Source: an uncultured Campylobacterota bacterium
Lineage (GTDB): Bacteria > Campylobacterota > Campylobacteria > Campylobacterales > Sulfurovaceae
Direction: 5' to 3'
DNA length: 64,000 bases
Assembly (NCBI GenBank): GCA_937141405.1
Contig: CAKZQQ010000006.1
Coordinates: 1 to 64,000, forward strand
Shown: positions 15,765 to 23,535 of the stretch, in pieces
Numbering within the stretch: the first letter of the stretch is position 1
How the letters are laid out: each line of letters starts with the position of its first letter
Made by a program: the position numbers and the translations under genes
The notes under the pieces: generated by a model
Database searches by the model: none
What the model saw: the letters and a program-made list of their open reading frames with translations, nothing else
Told to the model about the DNA's origin: nothing

Positions 15765-16832
15765 GTGAAAAGAGTTTTGAAAATGACCACCGGTGCCATA
15801 CTCACCTTGAGTATGTTATGGGGTTCGCAGGTCCAACTTATTGAACCTGAAGAGGCTATAAAACTTATCGGAGATAAAGATGTGATATTTATATCCGGTG
15901 ACGGAGCAGACATATATTCGATCAATCATATCGTCGGTTCAGTAGAGATGGCTGCGCACCATTTACATCATTCAGATATTATGGGAAATATGCATTGCGC
16001 ACCTCTTTACAATTGCCCTAAAGAGGCGCAGGAATATATACGAAGCAAAGGGGTTAGAAACGATCAACTTATAATTGCGTACGATAATTTTAGAGGGCCT
16101 AACGCAACAGGCGTTTATAGTTTTTTTGAAAGCTTTGGACATAAAAAAATCAAGCTTCTCAATGGAGGATTCAATGGCATTCAAGCGATTGATCCCAATC
16201 AGATAAAATTTAATGAGCTTAAAAAGCAAAGAAAAGAGCTCAAAGGTCAAATCAAGCAAGAGAAAGATGCAGCAAAACTAGCCGGACTTAAAAAACAAGA
16301 TGATGACCTTAAGGCACAAATGAAGGCGCTTGAAGCAAAACTTTTAGTGCAAAGGGGCGATGAGCCAAAGCATGAACCAAGTGATTATACTATCGATCTT
16401 AATGCGCTTGATACAGAGTATATCGCCGACAAAAATGAGGTGAAAAAAGCTGTTGATGATATCTTAAAAAATGGCAAGGAAAGCAAATTTGCAGTCATTG
16501 ATACAAGAAGTATGGATGAGATAATCGGTGAGAGAAAGATGGATAATGTCGCAAGAGGCGGACATATCCCCGGCGCTACATTTTTGGAGTGGACTCACAT
16601 CACTGACATGGACAACAGAAAAAGCTTTAAAAGCAATGAAGCAATGCAAAAGGTTTTTGACCAGGCAGGCATAAGAAAAGATCAAACTATCTATGCATAC
16701 TGTCAGGTAGGAACGGGCAGAAGTTCACATATAATAACTGCATTACGACTGCTTGGCTATAAAAATGTTAAAGTATTTACAGGAAGCTGGGATGCTTGGG
16801 GTAATGATATGAACCTACCAATTAGAAGATAA
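15765..16832 (+). CDS. Periplasmic tandem rhodanese (sulfurtransferase)
   Basis: A 355-residue exported protein that starts at a GTG with a good AAGGAGA site and a signal peptide (MKRVLKMTTGAILTLSMLWG). It has two rhodanese domains. In the first (about 25-140) the active loop reads AYDNFRGPNATG with no cysteine, as usual for the inactive half of tandem rhodaneses. The second (about 220-355) has the catalytic loop YCQVGTGRSSH. A charged coiled-coil insertion (about 143-190, KQRKELKGQIKQEKD) separates them, which is unusual. It would carry persulfide sulfur. It lies 14 bases before the molybdenum subunit, so a sulfur-containing substrate or product for that enzyme is plausible but unproven. Confidence 0.88.
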   Translation: MKRVLKMTTGAILTLSMLWGSQVQLIEPEEAIKLIGDKDVIFISGDGADIYSINHIVGSVEMAAHHLHHSDIMGNMHCAPLYNCPKEAQEYIRSKGVRNDQLIIAYDNFRGPNATGVYSFFESFGHKKIKLLNGGFNGIQAIDPNQIKFNELKKQRKELKGQIKQEKDAAKLAGLKKQDDDLKAQMKALEAKLLVQRGDEPKHEPSDYTIDLNALDTEYIADKNEVKKAVDDILKNGKESKFAVIDTRSMDEIIGERKMDNVARGGHIPGATFLEWTHITDMDNRKSFKSNEAMQKVFDQAGIRKDQTIYAYCQVGTGRSSHIITALRLLGYKNVKVFTGSWDAWGNDMNLPIRR

Positions 16833-16846
16833 CGAGGGAGCAATTT

Positions 16847-19750
16847 ATGACAAAAAATATGACAAACGAAAAAAGAAGAAACTTCTTAAGATTCTCAGGT
16901 GTGACTGCAGCAATGGTTGCTTCTCAGGGGGCTCTCTTTGCAAAGACAAACCCGATGAGCATCGAGAACGGAAAAGAGGACTATCCAAACACAAGCTATA
17001 GTGAGAGTATGTATAGAGATGAGTTTTCTTTTACGCGCGGTAAAGTAGAAGATACAGGGTTTGCTTACCACTGCATAAACTGTCAAGGGAACTGTGCTTG
17101 GGAGATATGGTCACATAACGGTGTTGTCACAAGAGAGAATCAATCAGCAAGATACCCTTCTATCAACCCAAAAATTCCTGATTTTAATCCAAGAGGTTGT
17201 AACAAAGGCGTGCAACACTCTCAAGTAATGTATGAAAAAGATAGAGTTCTCTATCCTATGAAACGTGTAGGCAAAAGAGGTGAAGGAAAATGGAAAAGAG
17301 TAAGCTGGGATGATGCGGCAACGGAAGTTGCACAAAAGATATTTGATGTAATGACTGACCCAAATAAGGGTCCTGATAAACTCATGGTGCATGCAGGAAC
17401 AGGGCTACTTACAGAGGGGCGAAGAGGTGGACCTCTCCGACTCTCTACAATGCTTGGCGCAAACCGTATTTATCCAGCTTCTTATCTTGGGGATATGTTC
17501 ACAGGTTCTGCCGTTGCTTACGGAGAGGGAAATGTCGGTTGTACCTATGATTTTATGTATGGTGTTGATACCGCAGTATTTTGGGGAGGAAACCCATCGG
17601 TCTCTAGAATCCCCGATGCGCATTTTGTTTGGGAAGGGAAATACAACGGAGCAAAGGTTATCGTCATCACGCCTGAGTTCAATGGATCTGCAAAATCAGC
17701 CGATCTTTGGATACCTATCAAGGCGGGAAGCGATAACATATTGGCCGCTTCTGTAATCCATGAAATTCTCAAAGGGAAGATGTATAAACCGGCTTTTATG
17801 AAGATATTTACCGATCTCCCGTTTCTTGTTATAAAAGATACAAAAAAACTTCTTAGAAGAAGTGATGTTGAGCATGCAAAAGATAGTGAGAGTGAGTTTG
17901 AATATGAGGAGCAGTTCTACTCCATGAATAAAAATACGGGCAAGATAACTCTCATGCCCGGCACAGAGGGTGATGAGCACAAGTCAATAAGACTTAAAGA
18001 GCTTGACATCGATCCGGAGCTTGAGGGTGAATGGCAAGTGAAACTTGCTGATGGAAGTGAAGTGACGGTAACGACAGCATTTGAGATGTTAAAAGCGAAC
18101 ATTGAGCCATACTCTGCTGAGAATACCAAAGATCTCACAGGTGTGCATCCGGATACTGTGAAAATATTGGCAAAAGATATAGCGCTTCCTAAAGTAGTTT
18201 CTATCACGACAGGATTCTCACTCAATAAATACTTTAACGGTCTTATGTCTGTCTGGAATATAGCTTCTATCTGTGGACTTACGGGACGCCTCGGACCATA
18301 CGGCGGGCTCAATACGGAAAATGAGTTTCAACTCAGCGGACTCGGTGCACTTTCTGGCTTCTCGGGTAAATATAATCCGAGATTTGGTTCAGGGTTTGTC
18401 GGTGAGTTTGTTTTTGGTGACGGGATGAAGACATTTGATAAATATTTTTCAGATGAAGATGTTAAAAGAGCGCAAAACGGCATGAGCAAAGATGAGTATA
18501 TGAAAATCATCGAAGAGATGCTTGCGCTCGGCAAGAACGGCAAAGGAAATAATGAGAGCGAGCATGGCAATGTGGTCAAGCCTTGGTGGGAACCTGAGGT
18601 ATGCTTGGTCGTTGCTGATTCTAAATTTAGAAGAAATAAAGGGAGTGACTACAGAGAGGCATTCTTTAAAAAGATCAAATATTTTGCCTATGTTGATTAT
18701 AGGATGAGTGAGACTGCGGTCTACTCTGATCTTGTGCTTCCTGCAAAATCACACTATGAGGTCTGGGATCTTAGAACATCACCAGGGTATCATAGGTTTA
18801 CAAACTTGGCGCAGCCTATTGCTAACATGAAACCGGTTGGTGAAGCTAAAGATGAGTGGAGCATTATGGCGCTTATCGCTAAAAAGCTTGAAGAGATAGC
18901 CAATAAACCGCAAAATAAATCTAAAGCGAAAGTTGCAGATGACAAACGATATGCAAGAGAAGGGTTTCATGACCTCAGTATCGCCTATAAAGAGTTTACA
19001 AATACCGACGAAGAGAGCGAATCAAACATGGAGCCTTATCTCGGTGATGATAAGATGGCTCTTGAGGCGGCGCTTGAGAAGTGTGAACAGTATGAGCCTT
19101 GGACGGTTGAAAAGATGTATAAAGCAGGCGGCTATTTGCAGCTCAATGAAAAAGCCGGAAAGGTATCCCCACTCTATAGTGATAGACCATACAATACATT
19201 TGAAAATATGCTCTACAAATTTGAGAGATTTGAGACACTCTCAGGCAGACAAACATTTTATGTAGATCATGATATGTATATAAAGATGGGCGCACAAACG
19301 AACACGGCAATGCAGGGAATTAGACCGATTGATCCAAAGAGATATCCGTTTACGCTGATGACACCGCATGCAAGATGGTCAATCCACTCAAACTATAAAT
19401 CAAGCAGAACGCTTCAAAGACTCCAAAGGGGAGTTCCTTATGCGCAAATCAATAGATTGGTTGCTGAAAAACTCGGCATCAATGATGGCGATACGATGAA
19501 GATATATAATGCTTTGGGTGAGTTTTATGTGATGGCAAAAGTATCAAGTTCATGCCCGCCTGACGGCATTGTTATGGAGCATGGTTGGGAGCCGTACATG
19601 TACAAGTATAATCGCGGACACAATGAGTGTGTGCCTACATCACTCAACTTGCTTGAGATGGCTGATGGTTGGGGACATTTGAAATTTGGCGGTCTTTGGG
19701 ACGGTAACCAATACGCATATGACGGCGCAGTCAATATAGAGAAAGTATAA
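16847..19750 (+). CDS. Molybdopterin catalytic subunit, type II DMSO-reductase family
   Basis: A 967-residue catalytic subunit exported folded by Tat: the N-terminus carries RRNFLRFSG and a hydrophobic stretch. The cluster motif near residue 75 is HCINCQGNC with a fourth cysteine at 118, giving both H-x3-C-x3-C (NarG/EbdA-like) and C-x2-C-x3-C spacing. D216 in YLGDMFTG is the expected aspartate ligand to molybdenum in the type II clade (NarG, SerA, DdhA, ClrA, EbdA, PcrA). The C-terminal molybdopterin-dinucleotide domain includes FTLMTPHARWSIHSNY. Gene order alpha-beta-gamma-chaperone also fits this clade. Substrate is not predictable: selenate, (per)chlorate, nitrate, dimethyl sulfide and hydrocarbons are all handled by relatives. 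The upstream rhodanese hints at sulfur chemistry. Confidence 0.9.
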   Translation: MTKNMTNEKRRNFLRFSGVTAAMVASQGALFAKTNPMSIENGKEDYPNTSYSESMYRDEFSFTRGKVEDTGFAYHCINCQGNCAWEIWSHNGVVTRENQSARYPSINPKIPDFNPRGCNKGVQHSQVMYEKDRVLYPMKRVGKRGEGKWKRVSWDDAATEVAQKIFDVMTDPNKGPDKLMVHAGTGLLTEGRRGGPLRLSTMLGANRIYPASYLGDMFTGSAVAYGEGNVGCTYDFMYGVDTAVFWGGNPSVSRIPDAHFVWEGKYNGAKVIVITPEFNGSAKSADLWIPIKAGSDNILAASVIHEILKGKMYKPAFMKIFTDLPFLVIKDTKKLLRRSDVEHAKDSESEFEYEEQFYSMNKNTGKITLMPGTEGDEHKSIRLKELDIDPELEGEWQVKLADGSEVTVTTAFEMLKANIEPYSAENTKDLTGVHPDTVKILAKDIALPKVVSITTGFSLNKYFNGLMSVWNIASICGLTGRLGPYGGLNTENEFQLSGLGALSGFSGKYNPRFGSGFVGEFVFGDGMKTFDKYFSDEDVKRAQNGMSKDEYMKIIEEMLALGKNGKGNNESEHGNVVKPWWEPEVCLVVADSKFRRNKGSDYREAFFKKIKYFAYVDYRMSETAVYSDLVLPAKSHYEVWDLRTSPGYHRFTNLAQPIANMKPVGEAKDEWSIMALIAKKLEEIANKPQNKSKAKVADDKRYAREGFHDLSIAYKEFTNTDEESESNMEPYLGDDKMALEAALEKCEQYEPWTVEKMYKAGGYLQLNEKAGKVSPLYSDRPYNTFENMLYKFERFETLSGRQTFYVDHDMYIKMGAQTNTAMQGIRPIDPKRYPFTLMTPHARWSIHSNYKSSRTLQRLQRGVPYAQINRLVAEKLGINDGDTMKIYNALGEFYVMAKVSSSCPPDGIVMEHGWEPYMYKYNRGHNECVPTSLNLLEMADGWGHLKFGGLWDGNQYAYDGAVNIEKV

Positions 19751-19759
19751 GGAGAAGAG

Positions 19760-20881
19760 ATGTCAAAAAGACAATTAGCAATGGTTATGGATCTTAACAA
19801 ATGTATCGGTTGCCAGACTTGTACGGTAGCATGTAAGACACAGTGGACCAACAGAAACGGTAGAGAGTATATGTACTGGAATAATGTCGAAACATATCCG
19901 GGCACAGGGTATCCGAAGAAGTGGATGGATCTTGGCGGTGGTTTTGATGCCGCAGGTGATCTTCAAGAGGGGATCATCCCAAATATCGAGGCAGATTACG
20001 GTGTGCCTTGGGATTATAGCTATGATTCATTGGCCACATTTGATTATACTGCAGGCAATGAAAAGGCGGGGTTGCGACCAACTTCTGAGCCGACATGGGG
20101 TCCAAATTGGGATGAAGATGAGGGGACAGGGAATTTTCCAAGCGATAACTATTTCTTCTACATCCCTCGTATCTGTAATCACTGTACAAATCCGGGATGC
20201 TTGAGTGCTTGTCCAAGAGATGCGATATTTAAAAGAGATCAAGACGGTGTTGTGCTTGTCGATCTTGATAGATGCCAAGGATATCGATACTGCATCGCAG
20301 GGTGCCCTTATAAAAAGATATATTTTAATCCGAAGATATCAAAAAGTGAAAAATGTATCCTCTGCTTTCCGCGTATCGAACAAGGGTTGCCGCCGGCTTG
20401 TGCACAGCAATGTGTCGGTCGTATAAGATTCGTAGGATTCTTGGATGATGAAGAGAGTCAAGTACATAAACTCGTACACAAATACAAAGTTGCACTTCCT
20501 TTAAGAAGCGATTACGGTACGCAACCAAATGTCTATTATGTGCCACCGACTGAAGCGCCTGCAAAATTTGATGCTGAGGGTAAAGTGATCGAGGGAAGTC
20601 AAAGAGTTCCAACTGAAGAGCTTGAAGCGCTCTTTGGAAAAGATGTACATACAGCTATCAAAATACTCAAAGATGAGAAAGAAAAAAGAGCGAAAACAGG
20701 TGAGAGTGAGTTGATGGATCTTCTTATTGCTTATCATCACTCAGATATGTTTAGACTTGATAATAATTACTATCAAGAGTTTGCTAAAGAGAGCGGTAAA
20801 TCTCTACTGGCTCCGATCGATGAGAGATATTCAAGCGGAAAAAACACAAAAGAGATAACTCACTTTAAGGTGCACGCATGA
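19760..20881 (+). CDS. Four-cluster Fe-S electron-transfer (beta) subunit
   Basis: A 373-residue NarH/SerB/EbdB-like subunit carrying electrons between the molybdenum site and the heme subunit. Four cysteine groups are visible: CIGCQTCTVAC (from residue 15), CNHCTNPGCLSACP, CQGYRYCIAGCP, and CILC with a later ACAQQC. The third group has tyrosine in place of a cysteine (C-x2-Y-x2-C), the position where NarH has Trp and a [3Fe-4S] cluster. The expected set is therefore three [4Fe-4S] and one [3Fe-4S]. It has no signal peptide and is presumably exported with the Tat-bearing alpha subunit. It starts 9 bases after the alpha gene with GGAGAAG. Confidence 0.92.
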   Translation: MSKRQLAMVMDLNKCIGCQTCTVACKTQWTNRNGREYMYWNNVETYPGTGYPKKWMDLGGGFDAAGDLQEGIIPNIEADYGVPWDYSYDSLATFDYTAGNEKAGLRPTSEPTWGPNWDEDEGTGNFPSDNYFFYIPRICNHCTNPGCLSACPRDAIFKRDQDGVVLVDLDRCQGYRYCIAGCPYKKIYFNPKISKSEKCILCFPRIEQGLPPACAQQCVGRIRFVGFLDDEESQVHKLVHKYKVALPLRSDYGTQPNVYYVPPTEAPAKFDAEGKVIEGSQRVPTEELEALFGKDVHTAIKILKDEKEKRAKTGESELMDLLIAYHHSDMFRLDNNYYQEFAKESGKSLLAPIDERYSSGKNTKEITHFKVHA

Positions 20882-22098
20882 AAAGGATAGATATGATAAA
20901 AAAATTGACTTTAGGACTTATGTTTTTTGCAACGAGCTCACTCTTTGCTGAGCCGGCAATCACGGCAATAAAAGTTTCAAATAGTATAGATTTGAGTAAA
21001 ACTAAACCAAATGATGCAATCTGGTCAAGAGCAAAATCAAGCACTATAATTTGCTATCCTCAAACGACCATTAAATTTAATGATAAAAAAGCAAATGAGC
21101 TCAATGCTCAAAATAAGGCAAAAGCAGCAAACATATCGGCGATTTATAATGCGAACTCATTAGCGTTTAAGATAACCTGGAATGACGGCACTCAAAATAT
21201 ACAGTTACCGCAGAAATCAGATACTTACGGTGACGGAGTGGCTGTGCAGTTTGCTCAAAAATTTGATGATCCTAAAAAACTTCCTTACATCGGAATGGGG
21301 AGCAAAGATAGAGAAGTTTTGATCTATCTTCAAAAGGCAGTTGAGAAATACTTTGAGCCAAACAAAGATATAGAACATCAAGTAAGTAGAGACAACACCA
21401 ATGCTTTTGGTAATGATCTTAAAAAGTATGATGCTGCAGTTAAAGCGTTAGCAATCAATGAATACCATAAAGTGTTTGTGGGAGAAGGGTTCCGCTCGAT
21501 GACACAAGTGAGAAGCGACTACGGCAAGCTTGGTATGGATATGAGCTACAAAGGCGGAAAGTGGAGCGCTGTATTTACCAAACCTATGAGTGATGAGTAT
21601 GTGGATATCTCCAAAGTCGGAGCAATCCCTGCTTCATTTGCTCTGTGGGATGGCGATAAGTTGGGAAGAGATGGGCTTAAATATCTCTCTAGTTGGGTTG
21701 CAGTCAAATTCCAAGGGAAAAAAGGTGGCGATGCACTTGTAGATGAGCTTACAAGTGAGCCTACAGGTGATGTGCAAGCAGGAGAGGCGCAGGTCAAAGC
21801 GATGTGTGCAAGTTGCCATAGATTTGCTGATCAAAATGCCGCCCCTGCGGCGATGGGACCTGCTTTGTATAATATCGGTGGATATTCGACGAGTGCATAT
21901 CTTGCTGAGTCGATCAAAGAGCCAAACGCAGTTGTTGTTCCGGGATATAATAGAAATGCTCATAAAAATTTCAGTTGGTATAGTGTGGATGATAACGGCA
22001 CGAGAACAACGACTATGCCTCCTATGATGAGTGACGACAAGAGTATAGCAGATGCTGTAGCCTATCTTAAGACTTTAAAAGCGGAGGTAGAAAAATGA
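20878..22098 (+). CDS. Heme-b gamma subunit fused to a c-type cytochrome
   Basis: A 406-residue exported protein (signal peptide MIKKLTLGLMFFATSSLFA; the coupled ATG is at 20878 and a second at 20893 also fits). Residues about 25-290 resemble the heme-binding gamma subunit of ethylbenzene dehydrogenase-type enzymes (EbdC/DdhC/SerC), including DAIWSRA, AFKITWNDG and DGVAVQFA. Residues about 295-406 form a cytochrome c domain with CASCH (310-314) and a likely axial methionine in TTTMPPM (near 380). Relatives usually keep these as separate proteins. The fusion would pass electrons from heme b straight to heme c and then to a soluble carrier or oxidase. It overlaps the beta gene by 4 bases. Confidence 0.85.
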   Translation: MKRIDMIKKLTLGLMFFATSSLFAEPAITAIKVSNSIDLSKTKPNDAIWSRAKSSTIICYPQTTIKFNDKKANELNAQNKAKAANISAIYNANSLAFKITWNDGTQNIQLPQKSDTYGDGVAVQFAQKFDDPKKLPYIGMGSKDREVLIYLQKAVEKYFEPNKDIEHQVSRDNTNAFGNDLKKYDAAVKALAINEYHKVFVGEGFRSMTQVRSDYGKLGMDMSYKGGKWSAVFTKPMSDEYVDISKVGAIPASFALWDGDKLGRDGLKYLSSWVAVKFQGKKGGDALVDELTSEPTGDVQAGEAQVKAMCASCHRFADQNAAPAAMGPALYNIGGYSTSAYLAESIKEPNAVVVPGYNRNAHKNFSWYSVDDNGTRTTTMPPMMSDDKSIADAVAYLKTLKAEVEK

Positions 22099-22604
22099 TC
22101 AAACAATACAAGATAAAAGATATAGCATGGATATTTGCAATTGCAATTTCCATAGCTTTTATCGGATGTGGTGAAGAGAAAAAAGCAGAAAATAACGAGC
22201 AGACAAAAACATCAACTACTGCGCCGGCTACTGAAGCGTCATCTGCTAATGCAAAAGAGGTTGCAATGGAAGGGTTTATGACGACTGAGTGGTGTGCCAA
22301 GCAAGGGATGTTCCGTGATTGTAGAATGGAGAGCATCGTATGTGGTGAAGGCGGCTGTTATAAGCATTGGGAATTTGGTGACAAAGAGAAGATGAATCTT
22401 GTTCTCTATGTTCATGATGATATGAAATCCTATAAAATCAAGCCTACAAAAGAGTTTAATATCCCTAAATTTTTAGAGACAAGTATCAATAGAAATGCAG
22501 TTACGGTAAAAGGGAGCTATGATGAGGCTACAAATACTATCTTAGCAACAAGTTTTGAAGCACCACCACCACCTAAGAAATCCTTTTTCAAAGGGTGCCT
22601 CTAG
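22095..22604 (+). CDS. Cysteine-containing lipoprotein of the molybdoenzyme operon
   Basis: A 169-residue protein with an N-terminal hydrophobic stretch and lipobox (IAFIGCGEEKK), so a periplasm-facing lipoprotein. A Ser/Thr/Ala-rich linker (about 35-55) leads to a domain with four clustered cysteines (EWCAKQG, FRDCRME, IVCGEGGCYKHW), then beta strands and a proline-rich tail ending KGCL. I recognise no family. The start overlaps the gamma-cytochrome stop by 4 bases, so the two are translationally coupled. A part in assembly, membrane anchoring or substrate delivery for the molybdoenzyme is inference. Confidence 0.75.
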   Translation: MIKQYKIKDIAWIFAIAISIAFIGCGEEKKAENNEQTKTSTTAPATEASSANAKEVAMEGFMTTEWCAKQGMFRDCRMESIVCGEGGCYKHWEFGDKEKMNLVLYVHDDMKSYKIKPTKEFNIPKFLETSINRNAVTVKGSYDEATNTILATSFEAPPPPKKSFFKGCL

Positions 22605-22715
22605 GTTTGGGACCAAGGAATGTCCGTTTATGCTGAGCAAAGTCGAAGCATAGCGTGGTTTTGGATTTAGTATCAAATAGCGTTAAGTGTTAAGCGAGTA
22701 GCATTAAGATATTTT
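22605..22715. other. Start of the gene-free stretch 22605-22956
   Basis: No gene is seen in 22605-22956. This first part contains GCTGAGCAAAGTCGAAGCATAG-like sequence typical of degenerate intergenic repeats. The remainder holds the two inverted-repeat elements listed next and then the short leader of the chaperone gene. I see no strong terminator after the molybdoenzyme operon. Confidence 0.4.
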
Positions 22716-22823
22716 GTCATCGCGAGCCTAGCGCGGCGATCCATTTTTTTGGATTGTCTTCTGACTAAAGTCTTGCGAGATTTCGTTTCACTACATGCTT
22801 CATCATACGCTCCTCGTAATGAC
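22716..22823. repeat. Non-coding repeat with GTCATCGCGAG / CTCGTAATGAC ends
   Basis: A ~108-bp element has near-perfect inverted ends (GTCATCGCGAG at 22716-22726, CTCGTAATGAC at 22813-22823; 9 of 11 pair). The ends match the element at 13232-13444. Non-coding, miniature-repeat-like. Confidence 0.55.
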
Positions 22824-22843
22824 ACTGCTCTTTCTGTGTCGCA

Positions 22844-22898
22844 CTGAACTTGTTTCAGGGTCTATAAATTTAGATGCTAGATGCTGAAACAAGTTCAG
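22844..22898. repeat. Inverted repeat with CTGAACTTGTTTCAG arms
   Basis: Perfect 15-bp inverted arms, CTGAACTTGTTTCAG (22844-22858) and CTGAAACAAGTTCAG (22884-22898), flank a 25-base spacer. It is adjacent to the previous repeat, so two intergenic elements have accumulated between the enzyme operon and its likely chaperone gene. Sequences of this form recur in many bacterial genomes. Confidence 0.65.
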
Positions 22899-22956
22899 CA
22901 TGACGAGCAACAAGAACTATAAATAATATAGGCTATAATAATCTCAAGGAGTATCT

Positions 22957-23535
22957 TTGGATCAAAAAACAAGAGTATATATCTATGCATTTTTATCACG
23001 CATCTTTAGTGAACAGATTGATAAACAACTTTTGAGTGATTTAAGAAGCGATGATGCTTTGCTCAAAACGATAGGTGAAGAGGCTTTCTCTTACATCCAA
23101 AGTAAAGATGAAGATGTGCTCTTCGAAGAGCTCAATATCGAGTATCATTCGCTTTTTGTGATGAATAATCATCCCATAGAATCTTCTGTTCAAGATGTTA
23201 AAAATGAGATACTCGTAGGGCTTCAAAATCCTGTTATGCAGTTCTATTTTCAACACGGATATGAAGTAAATATGGATACATCAAATCTTTATGTGCCCGA
23301 TCATTTAGGGATGGAACTTGGTTTTATGCAAAACCTTATCTTGCAAAATGAAAAGCAAGCCCAGTTACAATTTTATAAGGCGCATCTGCTCTCTTGGGTG
23401 CCACAATTTTTGATCGCTCTCAAAGAGATGAGTACCAATCCTTTCTATCGGGATATCTGTGATTTTTGTATCGATTTTATGTTGGAAGATTTCAGTGATC
23501 TAAGCTTCGAAGCGGAGCGTCAAGTTGACCTTTGA
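22957..23535 (+). CDS. TorD/DmsD-family molybdoenzyme chaperone
   Basis: A 192-residue, helical, cytoplasmic protein of the TorD/NarJ-like family. Such proteins bind the Tat signal of a molybdoenzyme and hold it until cofactor insertion. It has the typical N-terminal YIYAFLSRIF, the EELNIEYHSLF segment and the family-like PDHLGMELGFM. It probably starts at a TTG with AAGGA upstream; a TATAAT at 22934-22939 is a possible -10 box. It is placed after the molybdoenzyme operon and is its natural client-chaperone pair. It overlaps the next gene by 11 bases. Confidence 0.88.
   Translation: MDQKTRVYIYAFLSRIFSEQIDKQLLSDLRSDDALLKTIGEEAFSYIQSKDEDVLFEELNIEYHSLFVMNNHPIESSVQDVKNEILVGLQNPVMQFYFQHGYEVNMDTSNLYVPDHLGMELGFMQNLILQNEKQAQLQFYKAHLLSWVPQFLIALKEMSTNPFYRDICDFCIDFMLEDFSDLSFEAERQVDL

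Noticed and set aside
16847-20881. Assignment as membrane-bound nitrate reductase NarGH
   Set aside because: The alpha subunit has a Tat signal and is shorter than NarG, no NarI membrane cytochrome is present, and the gamma partner is of the EbdC type with a cytochrome c fusion.
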